Numbered from the stretch's first letter, positions 8,726 to 17,793 are shown. The stretch is DNA of 64,000 nt from Teichococcus aestuarii (GCF_003116135.1 NZ_PDOA01000008.1:119725-183724), one strand, 5' to 3'. Made by a program: numbers and translations. Notes: generated by a model not told the origin, from the letters alone.

Positions 8726-9703
8726 ATGACCGTTACCCTGAAGGGCCTGCGCGCCTTCAACACCGTCCTGCGCTACGGCAGCTTCACCCGTGCCGCCGGG
8801 CTGCTGCACATCACCCAGCCGGCGCTGACGGTGCAGATCCGGCAGCTGGAGGCGGCGCTCGGCCTGCGCCTGCTGGACCGCACGCCGCAGGGGGCCGAGC
8901 CCACCGCCGCCGGGCGCGAGCTGGCCCGCAGCCTGGAGCCGCTGCTGCGCGAGCTGGACCACACGGTGAGCAGCCTGCAGGACCTGGCGGCGCGGCGGCG
9001 CGGCGCGGTGCGGCTGGCGGCGCTGCCCTCGGTGGCCTCCGGCCTGCTGCCCGGCGCCATGGCACGGCTGCGCGCCACCCACCCCGAGCTGCGCGTGCGG
9101 CTGCATGAGGCGGTGACCGGGCAGATCTACGAGATGGTGCGGGCCGAGCAGGTGGATCTCGGCATCGCCACGGACCTGGCCCCGGGCGGCGAGCTGTCGG
9201 TCGATCCGCTGTTCCGCGACCAGATCCTGGCCCTGCTGCCGCCGGACCACGCCCTGGCCGGCCTGGCGGCCATCCCGCTGGCGCGGCTGGCCAAGGAGCG
9301 GCTGCTGCTGCTGGAGCCCGACAGCAGCATCCGCCGCCTGGTCGACGAGGCCTTCGCGCGCACGGGGCGGATGGTCACGCCCGCGCAGGAGGCGGTGCAC
9401 ACCGGCACGCTGGTGGGCATGGCGCGGGCCGGGCTGGGCATCGCGCTGGTGCCCTCCACGGCGGCGGAGCTGCGCATGGCGCCGGAGCTGGCGGCGCGGC
9501 CGCTGGGGCCGCCCGGCATCCGGCGCATGGTGGGGCTGGTGCGGCGCAGCGGGCGCTCCCTGCCGCCGGCGGCCGAGGCGCTGGCCGAGGCGCTGCGGGC
9601 CGAGGCCGCCCTGCTGGCACCATCCGGCCAGCCCTCCGGCCCGCCGCCCGCCGCGCCCCGCCGGACCGGCCGCCCCAGGCCGGTTCCGCCGCAGGAAGGC
9701 TGA
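8726..9703 (+). CDS. LysR-family transcriptional regulator
   Basis: This 325-residue regulator has a winged HTH within residues 1-60 (LKGLRAFNTVLRYGSFTRAAGLLHITQPALTVQIRQLE) followed by an effector domain with two lobes. Normal LysR length is about 300; the extra 25 residues form a Pro/Arg-rich tail (PSGPPPAAPRRTGRP) with no recognised function. It is transcribed away from the cupin-to-CitE operon and most likely controls it in response to an acid or CoA-ester intermediate. This arrangement of LysR facing a CoA-transferase/hydratase/lyase set is also seen in itaconate catabolic loci. Confidence 0.93.
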   Translation: MTVTLKGLRAFNTVLRYGSFTRAAGLLHITQPALTVQIRQLEAALGLRLLDRTPQGAEPTAAGRELARSLEPLLRELDHTVSSLQDLAARRRGAVRLAALPSVASGLLPGAMARLRATHPELRVRLHEAVTGQIYEMVRAEQVDLGIATDLAPGGELSVDPLFRDQILALLPPDHALAGLAAIPLARLAKERLLLLEPDSSIRRLVDEAFARTGRMVTPAQEAVHTGTLVGMARAGLGIALVPSTAAELRMAPELAARPLGPPGIRRMVGLVRRSGRSLPPAAEALAEALRAEAALLAPSGQPSGPPPAAPRRTGRPRPVPPQEG

Positions 9704-9772
9704 GAAGCGCCGCGCCGGCAGCGGACCTAGCGCCCTGCCCGCGCCCGGCTGGACACCCGCCGGCCGGAAACC

Positions 9773-9800
9773 GTATGAGGTCTCGCCAGAAACCTCATAC
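9773..9800. promoter_or_regulatory. NikR-type operator upstream of nikA
   Basis: The sequence contains GTATGA at 9773-9778 and TCATAC at 9795-9800 separated by exactly 16 bp, which is the Escherichia coli NikR operator pattern GTATGA-N16-TCATAC. The arms extend to 9-bp inverted repeats (GTATGAGGT and ACCTCATAC). The site ends 23 bp before the nikA ATG, where it would block initiation when nickel-loaded NikR binds. No nikR gene is in the window. Confidence 0.9.
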
Positions 9801-9823
9801 TCCATGCCCGCGAGGCCGGCCCC

Positions 9824-11398
9824 ATGCTGCGTCGCTCCCTGCTGCGGGCCTTGCCCGCGCTTACCGCCCTGCCGGCCCTGGCCCGAACCGCCGGGGCGGC
9901 CGCGCCGGCCCGCAGCACGCTGCGCTTCTCCTGGCCCGCCAATGCCGGGCCGCTGCACCCGCACCTCTACGCGCCGAACCAGATGTACGCGCAGGCCATG
10001 CTCTACGAGCCGCTGCTGCGCTATGTGGAGGGCGGGCAGCTCGCGCCCGCGCTGGCCACGGCGTGGCGGGCGGAGCCGGATGGGCGCGGCCATGTCTTCA
10101 CCCTGCGGCCGGGCGTGCGCTTCACCGACGGCGCGCCCTTCGACGCCGCCGCCGTGGTGGCCAACATCCGCGCCCTGCTGGCCCGGCCCGAGCGGCATGA
10201 CTGGCTGGCGCTGGTGGCGCAGATCGAGGATGCCGAGGCGCTCGGCCCCGGCACGGTCCGGCTCCGGCTGCGCGGCCCCTACCCTCCGGCGCTGATGGAG
10301 CTGGCGCTGATCCGCCCGCTGCGCTTTGCCTCGCCCGCCGTGCTGCGCCCGGATGGCGGCATCAGCGCGCCCATCGGCACCGGGCCCTGGATGCTGGCCG
10401 AGACACGGCCGGGCCAGCACGACCTCTTCCGCCGCAACCCGCATTACTGGGGCGGCCCACCGGCACTGGAGCAGGTTCTGGTGCGGGTGGCGGCCGACAG
10501 CAACACCCGCGCCCTGGCGCTGGAGGCGGGCGAGATCGACCTCGCCTATGGCACCGACCAGCTCGACGCCGACACCTTCCGCCGCTTCGCCGCCGACCGC
10601 CGCTTCACCACCGCCGTCTCGCCGCCGCTGGCCACGCGGCTGCTGGCGGTGAACTCGGCGCGCTTCCCCACCGACGCGCCGGCGGTGCGGCACGCCATCG
10701 CGCGCGGCGTGGATCGGGCGGCGCTGGTGCGGCACGTGCTGCTGGACACCGAGCCGGCGGCCGGGACGCTGTTCCCGGAGAACTTCCCGCACGCCGATCT
10801 CGGCCTACGCGCCCCGGACTTCGACCGGGCGGCCGCCGCGGCGCTGCTGGAGCAGGCCGGCTGGCACCTCGCCCCCGGCGAGCGCGTGCGGCGGCGGGCC
10901 GGGCGCGCGCTGGTGCTCGACCTCTGCTTCACCGGCAGCGACGCGCTGCAGAAATCATTGGCCGAGGCCATCCAGGGCGACCTCGCGCGCATCGGCATCG
11001 GCGCGCGGCTGCTGGGGGAGGACAGCGCCACCTGTCTCGGCCGGCAGAAATCCGGCGATTTCGGCCTGATCTTCGCCGAGACCTGGGGCGCGCCCTACGA
11101 CCCGCACGCCTTCCTGGCCGCCATGCGCCAGCCCGCCCATGCCGACTACCAGGCACAGCGGGGCCTGCCGATGAAGGACGAGATCGACCGCCGCATCGGC
11201 GCCGCGCTGGCCGGCACGGACGAGGCGGCGCGGGCGGAGGAATACCGCTGGCTGCTCACCACCCTGCACGAGCAGGCGGTGTACTTCCCCATCTCCTTCC
11301 TCACCAACAAGCTGGTGCACCGCGCGGATCTCGGCACCGTCCCCTTCGGCGACACGCGCTACGAGATCCCCTTCGACCGCATCCTCCCGCGCGGCTGA
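9824..11398 (+). CDS. nikA: Nickel ABC transporter periplasmic binding protein NikA
   Basis: This 524-residue family-5 solute-binding protein has a signal peptide (MLRRSLLRALPALTALPALA). The mature start LRFSWPANAGPLHPHLYAPNQMYAQAM and the block TWGAPYDPHAFLAAMRQPAHADYQAQ follow E. coli NikA almost residue for residue. Trp421, Tyr425 and His439 match the NikA residues Trp398, Tyr402 and His416 known to line the nickel-chelate pocket. NikA captures Ni(II) with a small organic chelator such as histidine in the periplasm. It is first of five tightly spaced genes and lies directly downstream of a NikR operator. Confidence 0.95.
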   Translation: MLRRSLLRALPALTALPALARTAGAAAPARSTLRFSWPANAGPLHPHLYAPNQMYAQAMLYEPLLRYVEGGQLAPALATAWRAEPDGRGHVFTLRPGVRFTDGAPFDAAAVVANIRALLARPERHDWLALVAQIEDAEALGPGTVRLRLRGPYPPALMELALIRPLRFASPAVLRPDGGISAPIGTGPWMLAETRPGQHDLFRRNPHYWGGPPALEQVLVRVAADSNTRALALEAGEIDLAYGTDQLDADTFRRFAADRRFTTAVSPPLATRLLAVNSARFPTDAPAVRHAIARGVDRAALVRHVLLDTEPAAGTLFPENFPHADLGLRAPDFDRAAAAALLEQAGWHLAPGERVRRRAGRALVLDLCFTGSDALQKSLAEAIQGDLARIGIGARLLGEDSATCLGRQKSGDFGLIFAETWGAPYDPHAFLAAMRQPAHADYQAQRGLPMKDEIDRRIGAALAGTDEAARAEEYRWLLTTLHEQAVYFPISFLTNKLVHRADLGTVPFGDTRYEIPFDRILPRG

Positions 11399-11404
11399 GG
11401 CGCC

Positions 11405-12343
11405 ATGACGGGTTTCGCGCTGCGCCGCCTGCTCTCGCTGCCGCCGCTGCTGCTGGCGGTCTCCTTCGGCTTCTTCGCCATGCTGCGCCTCGGCCGCGGC
11501 GACCCGGCGCTGGACTATCTGCGCCTGGCGCAGATCCCGCCCACCGACGCCGCGCTGGCCCTGGCGCGGGCGGAGCTGGGCCTCGACCGGCCGCTGCTGG
11601 CGCAGTACGGCGCCTGGCTGGCCGATGCGCTGCGGCTCGACCTCGGCACCTCCTGGTTCACCCGCCGGCCCGTCACCGCCGAGATCGCCGAGTTCCTGCC
11701 CGCCACGCTGCAACTGGCCGGCACCGCCATGCTGGTGACGCTGGCCTTCGGCATCCCGCTCGGCCTGTGGGCGGCGCTGCGGCGCGACCGCTGGCCGGAC
11801 CACGCGACGCGCCTCATCGCCTTCCTCGGCGTCTCGGTGCCGAATTTCTGGCTGGCCTTCCTGCTGGTGCTGCTCTTCGCCGTCACCCTGGGCTGGCTGC
11901 CGGCGATGGGGCGGGACGGGCCGGCGAGCCTGGTGCTGCCGGCGCTGGCCACCGCCACCATGTCCGCCTGCGTCATGCTGCGGCTGGTGCGCGCCTCGGT
12001 GCTGGGGGCGCTGGGCGAGCCGCATCTGCGCTTCGCCGCCGCGCGCGGCCTGCCGCGCCGCACCCTGGTCGGCCGGCACGTGGCGCTGAACGCCATGCTG
12101 CCGCCGCTCACTGCCATGGGGCTGCATCTGGGCGAGCTGATCGGCGGCGCCATGGTGGTGGAGACGGTGTTCGGCTGGCCCGGCCTCGGCCGCTGGGCGC
12201 TGCAGGCCATCGCCAACCGCGACTACCCGGTGCTGCAGGGCTTCGTCATGGTGCTGACCACGGTGTTCGTGCTGGGCAACCTGCTGGTCGATCTCGCCTA
12301 TGCCTGGCTCGACCCGCGCATCCGGCTGGAGCGTGCGGCGTGA
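11405..12343 (+). CDS. nikB: Nickel ABC transporter permease NikB
   Basis: This 312-residue inner-membrane permease of the DppB class has about six hydrophobic segments, the first at residues 8-26 (LLSLPPLLLAVSFGFFAML). The ATPase-contacting EAA-type loop appears around ARGLPRRTLVGRHVALNAMLPPLTAMGLHLGELIGG. It forms half of the nickel channel with NikC. It starts 6 nt after nikA, and its stop overlaps the GTG start of nikC. Confidence 0.93.
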   Translation: MTGFALRRLLSLPPLLLAVSFGFFAMLRLGRGDPALDYLRLAQIPPTDAALALARAELGLDRPLLAQYGAWLADALRLDLGTSWFTRRPVTAEIAEFLPATLQLAGTAMLVTLAFGIPLGLWAALRRDRWPDHATRLIAFLGVSVPNFWLAFLLVLLFAVTLGWLPAMGRDGPASLVLPALATATMSACVMLRLVRASVLGALGEPHLRFAAARGLPRRTLVGRHVALNAMLPPLTAMGLHLGELIGGAMVVETVFGWPGLGRWALQAIANRDYPVLQGFVMVLTTVFVLGNLLVDLAYAWLDPRIRLERAA

Positions 12344-13155
12344 GGCGCCTCCCGCTGCCGCTGGCGCTCGGGCTGGTCGCGCTGCTGCTGGGTGCCGCGC
12401 TGCTGGCGCCCTGGATCGCGCCGCACGACCCGGCGGCCACCGATCTCGCCCGCCGCCTGCTGCCGCCCTCGGCGGCGCACTGGCTGGGCACCGACCATCT
12501 GGGGCGGGACCTGCTCTCCCGCCTGCTCTGGGGGGCGCGCGCCTCCTTCGGCGCGGTGGCCGCCATCCTGGCGCTGGTGCTGGCGCTGGGCTGCGCGGTG
12601 GGGATGCTCGCCGGCATGCTGGGCGGGGTGGTGGACGCGGTGCTGATGCGGCTGTGCGACGCCTTCATGACCGTGCCCACCCTGGTGCTGGCGCTGTTCA
12701 TGATCGGCGCGCTGGGCACGGGCCTCGGCAATGTGGTGGTGGCCATCGCCCTCTCGCACTGGGCCTGGTATGCGCGGCTGGTGCGCGGCCTCACCCTCTC
12801 GCTGCGGCAGCGCGACCACATCCTGGCCGCCCGCGTGGCGGGGCTCTCGCGGCTGGCCATCCTGCGGCGGCACGTGCTGCCGGCGCTGGCCGGGCAGCTC
12901 GCCGTGCTGGCCAGCCTCGACCTCGGCCACTGGATGCTGCACCTGGCGGGGCTGTCCTTCCTCGGCCTCGGCGTGGCGCCGCCGGCGCCGGAATGGGGCA
13001 TCATGATCAACGACGCCCGCCCCTTCTTCCGCAGCGCGCCGATGCTGGTGCTGCTGCCGGGCGCGGCCATCCTGCTCACCGTGCTGGCCTTCAACCTGCT
13101 GGGCGACGCGCTGCGCGACCGGCTGGACCCGGCGCTGCGGGAGCACGCGCATTGA
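12340..13155 (+). CDS. nikC: Nickel ABC transporter permease NikC
   Basis: This 271-residue permease of the DppC class has an N-terminal membrane segment (LPLALGLVALLLGAALLAPW), the diagnostic HWLGTDHLGRDLLSRLLWGAR motif after it, and the EAA loop AARVAGLSRLAILRRHVLPAL. The GTG at 12340 is chosen as start because it overlaps the nikB stop as GTGA and gives the normal length; no earlier start suits this frame. It pairs with NikB in the membrane. Confidence 0.92.
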   Translation: MRRLPLPLALGLVALLLGAALLAPWIAPHDPAATDLARRLLPPSAAHWLGTDHLGRDLLSRLLWGARASFGAVAAILALVLALGCAVGMLAGMLGGVVDAVLMRLCDAFMTVPTLVLALFMIGALGTGLGNVVVAIALSHWAWYARLVRGLTLSLRQRDHILAARVAGLSRLAILRRHVLPALAGQLAVLASLDLGHWMLHLAGLSFLGLGVAPPAPEWGIMINDARPFFRSAPMLVLLPGAAILLTVLAFNLLGDALRDRLDPALREHAH

Positions 13156-13934
13156 GTGCCGGCCTCGCGCTGGAAGGGCTGCGGCTGGAGGCGGGCGGCG
13201 TGGCGCTGGTCGATGGCGTCTCGCTCGCCCTGCGGCGGGGGGAGGTGCTGGGCCTCGTCGGCACCAGCGGCGGCGGCAAGAGCCTGACGACGCTGGCGCT
13301 GCTCGGCCTGCTGCCGCGCGGCGTGCGGCGCGTGGCCGGCGTGCTGCGGCTAGACGGCGCGGTGCTGGACGCGGCCGCCCAGGCGGCGCTGCGCGGCCGG
13401 CGGATCGGCTTCGTGCAGCAGGCGCCGCGCGGCGGCTTCAACCCGCTCGTCACCCTCGGCCGGCATTTCCGAGAGACCCTGGCCTGCGACGGGCTGCGCG
13501 GCGCCGCCGCCACGGCGCGGGCCGAGGCGCTGCTGCGCGAGGTGGGCTTCGACGCGCCGGCGCGGCTGCTGCCGCTCTACCCCGGCCAGCTCAGCGGCGG
13601 CATGCTGCAACGGGCGATGCTGGCCCTGGCCCTGGCGCGCGCGCCGGATTTCCTGCTGGCCGACGAGCCCACCACCGACCTCGACCTGATCGTGCAGGCG
13701 CAGATCCTCTCCCTGCTGGAAGGGCTGGTGGCGCGGCGGCGCCTCGGCCTGCTGCTGGTGACGCACGACCTTTCCGTGGTGGCGCGGCTGGCCGACCGCG
13801 TGGCGGTGATGCTGGGCGGGCGGCTCGTCGAGGAACAGGAGGTGCGGGGCTTCTTCGACGCCCCCCGCCACCCTCACAGCCGGGCGCTGCTGGCCGCGCA
13901 TCTGGCGCTCTATGGCGAGGCGCTACCGGCATGA
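13152..13934 (+). CDS. nikD: Nickel ABC transporter ATPase NikD
   Basis: This 260-residue ATPase has Walker A GTSGGGKS, signature LSGGMLQR and Walker B LLADEPTTDLD. The C-terminal AHLALYG stretch matches the end of E. coli NikD. The start is taken as the TTG overlapping the nikC stop (TTGA), which gives residues SAGLALEGLRLE immediately before the first strand; a nearby GTG at 13156 is out of frame. It powers nickel import with NikE. Confidence 0.92.
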   Translation: MSAGLALEGLRLEAGGVALVDGVSLALRRGEVLGLVGTSGGGKSLTTLALLGLLPRGVRRVAGVLRLDGAVLDAAAQAALRGRRIGFVQQAPRGGFNPLVTLGRHFRETLACDGLRGAAATARAEALLREVGFDAPARLLPLYPGQLSGGMLQRAMLALALARAPDFLLADEPTTDLDLIVQAQILSLLEGLVARRRLGLLLVTHDLSVVARLADRVAVMLGGRLVEEQEVRGFFDAPRHPHSRALLAAHLALYGEALPA

Positions 13935-14713
13935 CGCCGCTGCTGGAGATGCGCGGCATTCACCACGCCTACCGCCAGGGCGGGCTGCTCTCCCGCCGCC
14001 GCCTGCCGGTGCTGGAGGATGCGGCGCTGCGGATCGGCGCCGGGGAATGCGTCGCCCTGCTCGGCCCGACCGGCTCGGGCAAGAGCACGCTGGGGCGGCT
14101 GATGCTGGGGCTGGAGCCGCCCGATGCCGGCGCGGTGCTGTTCGAGGGGCAGCCGCTGCGCGATGCGCGCGGCCGGGTGGCGCCGGCGGCGCGGCGTGCC
14201 ATCCAGGCGGTGTTCCAGGACCCCTTCGCCGCCACCAGCCCGCGCCTCTCCGCCTTCGCGGTGGTGGCGGAGCCGCTGCTGGCCGGGCGCCTGCCCCGCC
14301 CCGCGCTGCGGGAGCGGGTGGCCGGGCTGATGCGGGCGGTGGGGCTGGACCCCGCCCTGATGGACCGGCTGGCGCACCGGCTCAGCGGCGGGCAGTTGCA
14401 GCGGCTCTGCATCGCCCGCGCCCTGGCGCCCGCGCCGCGCCTGGTGCTGCTGGACGAGGCGGTGAACAGCCTGGACCTGGAGACGCAGGCGCAGGTCCTT
14501 GCCCTGCTGCACCGGCTGCGGCGGGAGACGGGGGTGGCCTATCTTTTCGTCACCCACGACCTGCGGCTGGTGCGCGGCTTCGCCGGGCGCTGCTACTTGA
14601 TGCAGGAGCGCCGGCCGGTAGAGGTGCCCGACCCCTTCGGGCCGGGGCCTCTGCCCCCCGCCCTGGCGGCGCTGCGGGCCGCAATCCTGCCGGCCCGGCC
14701 GCGCCCCGGCTGA
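13931..14713 (+). CDS. nikE: Nickel ABC transporter ATPase NikE
   Basis: This 260-residue second ATPase has Walker A GPTGSGKST, signature LSGGQLQR and Walker B LVLLDEAVNSLD. The Q-loop region reads IQAVFQDPFAATSPRLSA. The HAYRQGGLLSRRR insertion near the N-terminus and the motif DEAVNSLD, where most ABC proteins have DEPT, are features shared with E. coli NikE. It overlaps nikD by ATGA and ends the operon. The convergent M20 gene ends 3 nt away. Confidence 0.93.
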   Translation: MTPLLEMRGIHHAYRQGGLLSRRRLPVLEDAALRIGAGECVALLGPTGSGKSTLGRLMLGLEPPDAGAVLFEGQPLRDARGRVAPAARRAIQAVFQDPFAATSPRLSAFAVVAEPLLAGRLPRPALRERVAGLMRAVGLDPALMDRLAHRLSGGQLQRLCIARALAPAPRLVLLDEAVNSLDLETQAQVLALLHRLRRETGVAYLFVTHDLRLVRGFAGRCYLMQERRPVEVPDPFGPGPLPPALAALRAAILPARPRPG

Positions 14714-14716
14714 GGC

Positions 14717-16150
14717 TCAGCCCGCGGCGGCGGGCAGGAAGGCCGGCTGCGCGCCCTGCCGCCCCGGCCAGCTCTGCTCGCCCAGATCCCAGAACAGGCC
14801 GGCGGCCAGCTCCAGCGATTCCCGCACCAGCGGCAGCAGCGCGTGCTCGTTCGGCGCGTGCTGCGAGCAGCCGCTGTAGGAATGCGGGATGTAGACGGTG
14901 GGCAGCCCCAGCGTGATGGCGAAGCTGTCATTCGGCAGCGAGCCGCCGGCATTGGGGACGATCATCGGTGCCTTGCCCAGGCTGCGCTCCACCGAGGCGG
15001 CGACGAGCGTCGGCCAGGGCCCCTCGGGGTCCATGCGGGTGGCGGCCCAGTCGGCACCTTCCTTCACCTCCTCCACCACCACGTCGTTGAAGCCCTGGGC
15101 GGCGAGGTGGCGGCGGATGGCGGGAACGAAGCTCTCCACCGGCCGGTCCACCGTGTAGCGGATCTGGCAGCGGGCGAAGGCCTCGGGCGGCACGGCGTTC
15201 ACCGGCGCCAGCGGGTTGCCGGTGCTGAAGGCCAGCACCTCGAAGGTGTTCCAGCTGAACACCTTCTCCGCCGCCGAGAGGCCCGGCTCGCCCCACCAGG
15301 GGTCGATCTTCGGCCCCGTCGGCCCGCCATCGACGCGGCACTTGGCCAGCGCCCGGCGGATGCTGTCGGAGATGCCCTCCGGTACCAGCTCGCGCACCAG
15401 CACCTTGCCGTCGCGGTCGATGATGCTGGCCAGCGCATGCGCCAGCCGCACGCCCGGATTGGCCAGCACGCCGCCCCAGTTGCCCGAATGGTGCCCGCCC
15501 TCGCGGTAGCGCACGCGCAGGTCGAAGCTGATGGCGCCGCGCGTGCCGAGGCTCAGCGTTGGCACCTCCGGCACCAGGCGGGGGCCGTCGGAGGCGATCA
15601 GCACGTCGGCCGCCAGTTCCTCGCGGTGGGCGCGGCAGAATTCGTCGATGCCGGGGGAGCCGACCTCCTCGCTCATCTCCAGCAGCACGACGACGTTGAA
15701 GCCGAGCCGCCCGCGCACCCGCCGCACCGCGTCCAGCGCCACGAGGTTGCTGGTGAACTGGCCCTTGTTGTCGACGATGCCGCGGCCGTAGAGCCGCTCG
15801 CCGTGCTGGGCCAGCACCCAGGGGGAGAGGCCTTCCAGCCACTGCCCCTCCATGCCGCGCACCGTGTCGCCATGGCCGTAGGTCAGCAGCGTGGGCAGGG
15901 ACGGGTCCTCGATGCGGCGGCCGATCAGGAACGGGCCGCCCTGCCCGCTGGGGTTGGGGTGGATGGCGCAGGCGAAGCCCATCCGCTCCAGGTCCGGCGC
16001 GATCTCCCGCTCCAGATAGGCCAGCAGATGCGGGGCGCTCTCCGGGTCCTGGCTGGAGGTGGGGAAGGCCACGCGGCGCGCCAGGGTCTCCAGCAGGGAA
16101 CCGTCCTCCAGCGTCTGGCGGGCGGCGGCGATGGCGGCGTCTCGGGACAT
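14717..16150 (-). CDS. M20-family metallopeptidase/deacylase
   Basis: This 477-residue dizinc hydrolase of the ArgE/DapE/carnosinase group has metal-ligand motifs TYGHGDTVRG, YGRGIVDNKGQF and LEMSEEVGSPG, followed by a lid domain and a late HSYSGCSQHAPNEH segment that supplies the last ligand. The length near 470 fits carnosinase-like M20 members. The start at MSRDAA is preferred over an upstream ATG that would add 22 charged residues without homology. It faces a dihydropyrimidinase-like gene. The substrate, perhaps an N-acyl or N-carbamoyl amino acid or a dipeptide, cannot be fixed. Confidence 0.88.
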   Translation of the reverse strand: MSRDAAIAAARQTLEDGSLLETLARRVAFPTSSQDPESAPHLLAYLEREIAPDLERMGFACAIHPNPSGQGGPFLIGRRIEDPSLPTLLTYGHGDTVRGMEGQWLEGLSPWVLAQHGERLYGRGIVDNKGQFTSNLVALDAVRRVRGRLGFNVVVLLEMSEEVGSPGIDEFCRAHREELAADVLIASDGPRLVPEVPTLSLGTRGAISFDLRVRYREGGHHSGNWGGVLANPGVRLAHALASIIDRDGKVLVRELVPEGISDSIRRALAKCRVDGGPTGPKIDPWWGEPGLSAAEKVFSWNTFEVLAFSTGNPLAPVNAVPPEAFARCQIRYTVDRPVESFVPAIRRHLAAQGFNDVVVEEVKEGADWAATRMDPEGPWPTLVAASVERSLGKAPMIVPNAGGSLPNDSFAITLGLPTVYIPHSYSGCSQHAPNEHALLPLVRESLELAAGLFWDLGEQSWPGRQGAQPAFLPAAAG

Positions 16151-16311
16151 GGCGGGCGGGGCCTCATGCGGTTCGGGAAGGCGGCGCAGGATGCACGGGC
16201 GAGCGTGCCCTGTCACCGCGTGGCCCCTGCGGGCGGCGCTATCCGCCCCGGCGCCGCTCTGCTAGCTGGGGGAGGCCATTGCGGCGTGGGCGGGGCTTGA
16301 GGGAGACAGGC

Positions 16312-17793
16312 ATGGACGGGTTCGATCTGGTGGTGCGCGGCGGCACCCTGGCCACGGCGGCGGAGGTGTTCGAGGCGGATATCGGCATCCGCGACGGCCG
16401 CATCGCCGCCCTCGGCCACGGGCTGGGGCGCGGGCGGGAGGAGATCTCGGCCAAGGGGATGATCGTCACCCCCGGCGGCCTCGACTCCCATTGCCATCTC
16501 GAAGAAATGGGCCAGGACGGCTCGCTGCACGAGGAGAGCTTCGCCAGTGGCTCGGCGGCGGCGCTGGCGGGGGGCACCACCGCCTTCATCTGCTTCCTGC
16601 CGCAGTGGAAGGGGCACAGCCTCGCGGCCTCCGCCCCCGGCTACGAGGCGCGGGCGGCGCGGTCGCGGGCCGACTATTCCTTCCACCAGATCATCACCGA
16701 CCCGACGCCCGAGGTGATGCAGAAGGAGGTGCCCGCCCTCGTCGCGCGCGGCATCCGCAGCCTGAAGGTGTTCCTCACCTACGACCCGCTGCGCCTGACC
16801 GATGCCGAGTTCCTGGAGGTGCTGGCGGCGGCGAAGCGGCTCGGCGCCTTCGTCACCGTCCATTGCGAGAATTTCGACGCCATCGGCTGGCGCATCCAGG
16901 CGCTGCTGAAGGCCGGCCTCACCGACCCGCTGCAGCACGCCTGGTCCCGCCCCCCCGTGGTGGAGCGCGAGGCGACGCACCGCGCCATCGCGCTGGCCGA
17001 GCTGGTGGACCAGCCGATCCAGGTCTTCCACGTCTCCTGCGAGGAGGCAGCGGCCGAGATCGCCCGCGCGAAGGGCCGTGGCCTGAAGGTGTGGGGCGAG
17101 ACCTGCCCGCAATACTTCACCCTCGACCATGATGACCTGACCGGCGCCGATTTCGCCGGCGCCAAGGCGGTCTGCTCCCCCGCGCTGCGCGAGAAGGGCG
17201 AGAATGCGCGCATCTGGCGCCGCATCCAGGACGGCACGCTGGATGTCGTCACCTCCGACCATTGCGGCTTCTCCTTCGCCACGCAGAAGCGGGTGGCCGG
17301 CGGCAGCGCCTACGGCACCGGCGCCGCCGTGCAGCGGCCGGACGGCACGCCGGCCTTCAACGCCATCCCCAACGGCGTGCCGGGCATCGAGACGCGGCTG
17401 CCCGTGCTGTTCTCCGAGGGCGTCTCGAAGGGCCGCATCGACCTGCCGACCTTCGTGCGCCTCTCCTCGGCCAATGCGGCGGCGCTGTTCGGCCTGACCG
17501 GGCGCAAGGGCAGCCTCGCCCCCGGCGCCGATGCCGACCTGGTGCTGTGGGACCCGGATGCGGAGCGGGTGATCCGCAACGCGGCGCTGCACCACGCCAT
17601 CGACTACACCCCCTGGGAGGGCATGGTGGTGAAGGGCTGGCCCAGCGTCACCATCCGCCGTGGCGAGGTGGCGGTGCGCGATGGCGAGGTGCTGGCGCAG
17701 CCCGGCTCCGGCCGGTTCCTGGCCCGCGGGCCCTATGCCCTGGCCCGGCCGCGCGGCGTGGTGCCGGACGGGTTCGACGCCGCCCTGGCCTGA
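16312..17793 (+). CDS. Dihydropyrimidinase/hydantoinase-like cyclic amidohydrolase
   Basis: This 493-residue metal-dependent amidohydrolase has the HxH metal motif at His60/His62 (LDSHCHLEE), the probable carboxylated lysine Lys152 (SLKVFLTYD), later ligands in VTVHCENF and VFHVSCEE, and the catalytic Asp in TSDHCGFSF. It would open cyclic amides such as dihydropyrimidines or 5-substituted hydantoins to N-carbamoyl acids. The start follows a GGGAG site 7 nt upstream. The divergent M20 hydrolase could take the next step, but M20 enzymes with N-carbamoylase activity usually look different, so the pairing is tentative. Confidence 0.9.
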   Translation: MDGFDLVVRGGTLATAAEVFEADIGIRDGRIAALGHGLGRGREEISAKGMIVTPGGLDSHCHLEEMGQDGSLHEESFASGSAAALAGGTTAFICFLPQWKGHSLAASAPGYEARAARSRADYSFHQIITDPTPEVMQKEVPALVARGIRSLKVFLTYDPLRLTDAEFLEVLAAAKRLGAFVTVHCENFDAIGWRIQALLKAGLTDPLQHAWSRPPVVEREATHRAIALAELVDQPIQVFHVSCEEAAAEIARAKGRGLKVWGETCPQYFTLDHDDLTGADFAGAKAVCSPALREKGENARIWRRIQDGTLDVVTSDHCGFSFATQKRVAGGSAYGTGAAVQRPDGTPAFNAIPNGVPGIETRLPVLFSEGVSKGRIDLPTFVRLSSANAAALFGLTGRKGSLAPGADADLVLWDPDAERVIRNAALHHAIDYTPWEGMVVKGWPSVTIRRGEVAVRDGEVLAQPGSGRFLARGPYALARPRGVVPDGFDAALA

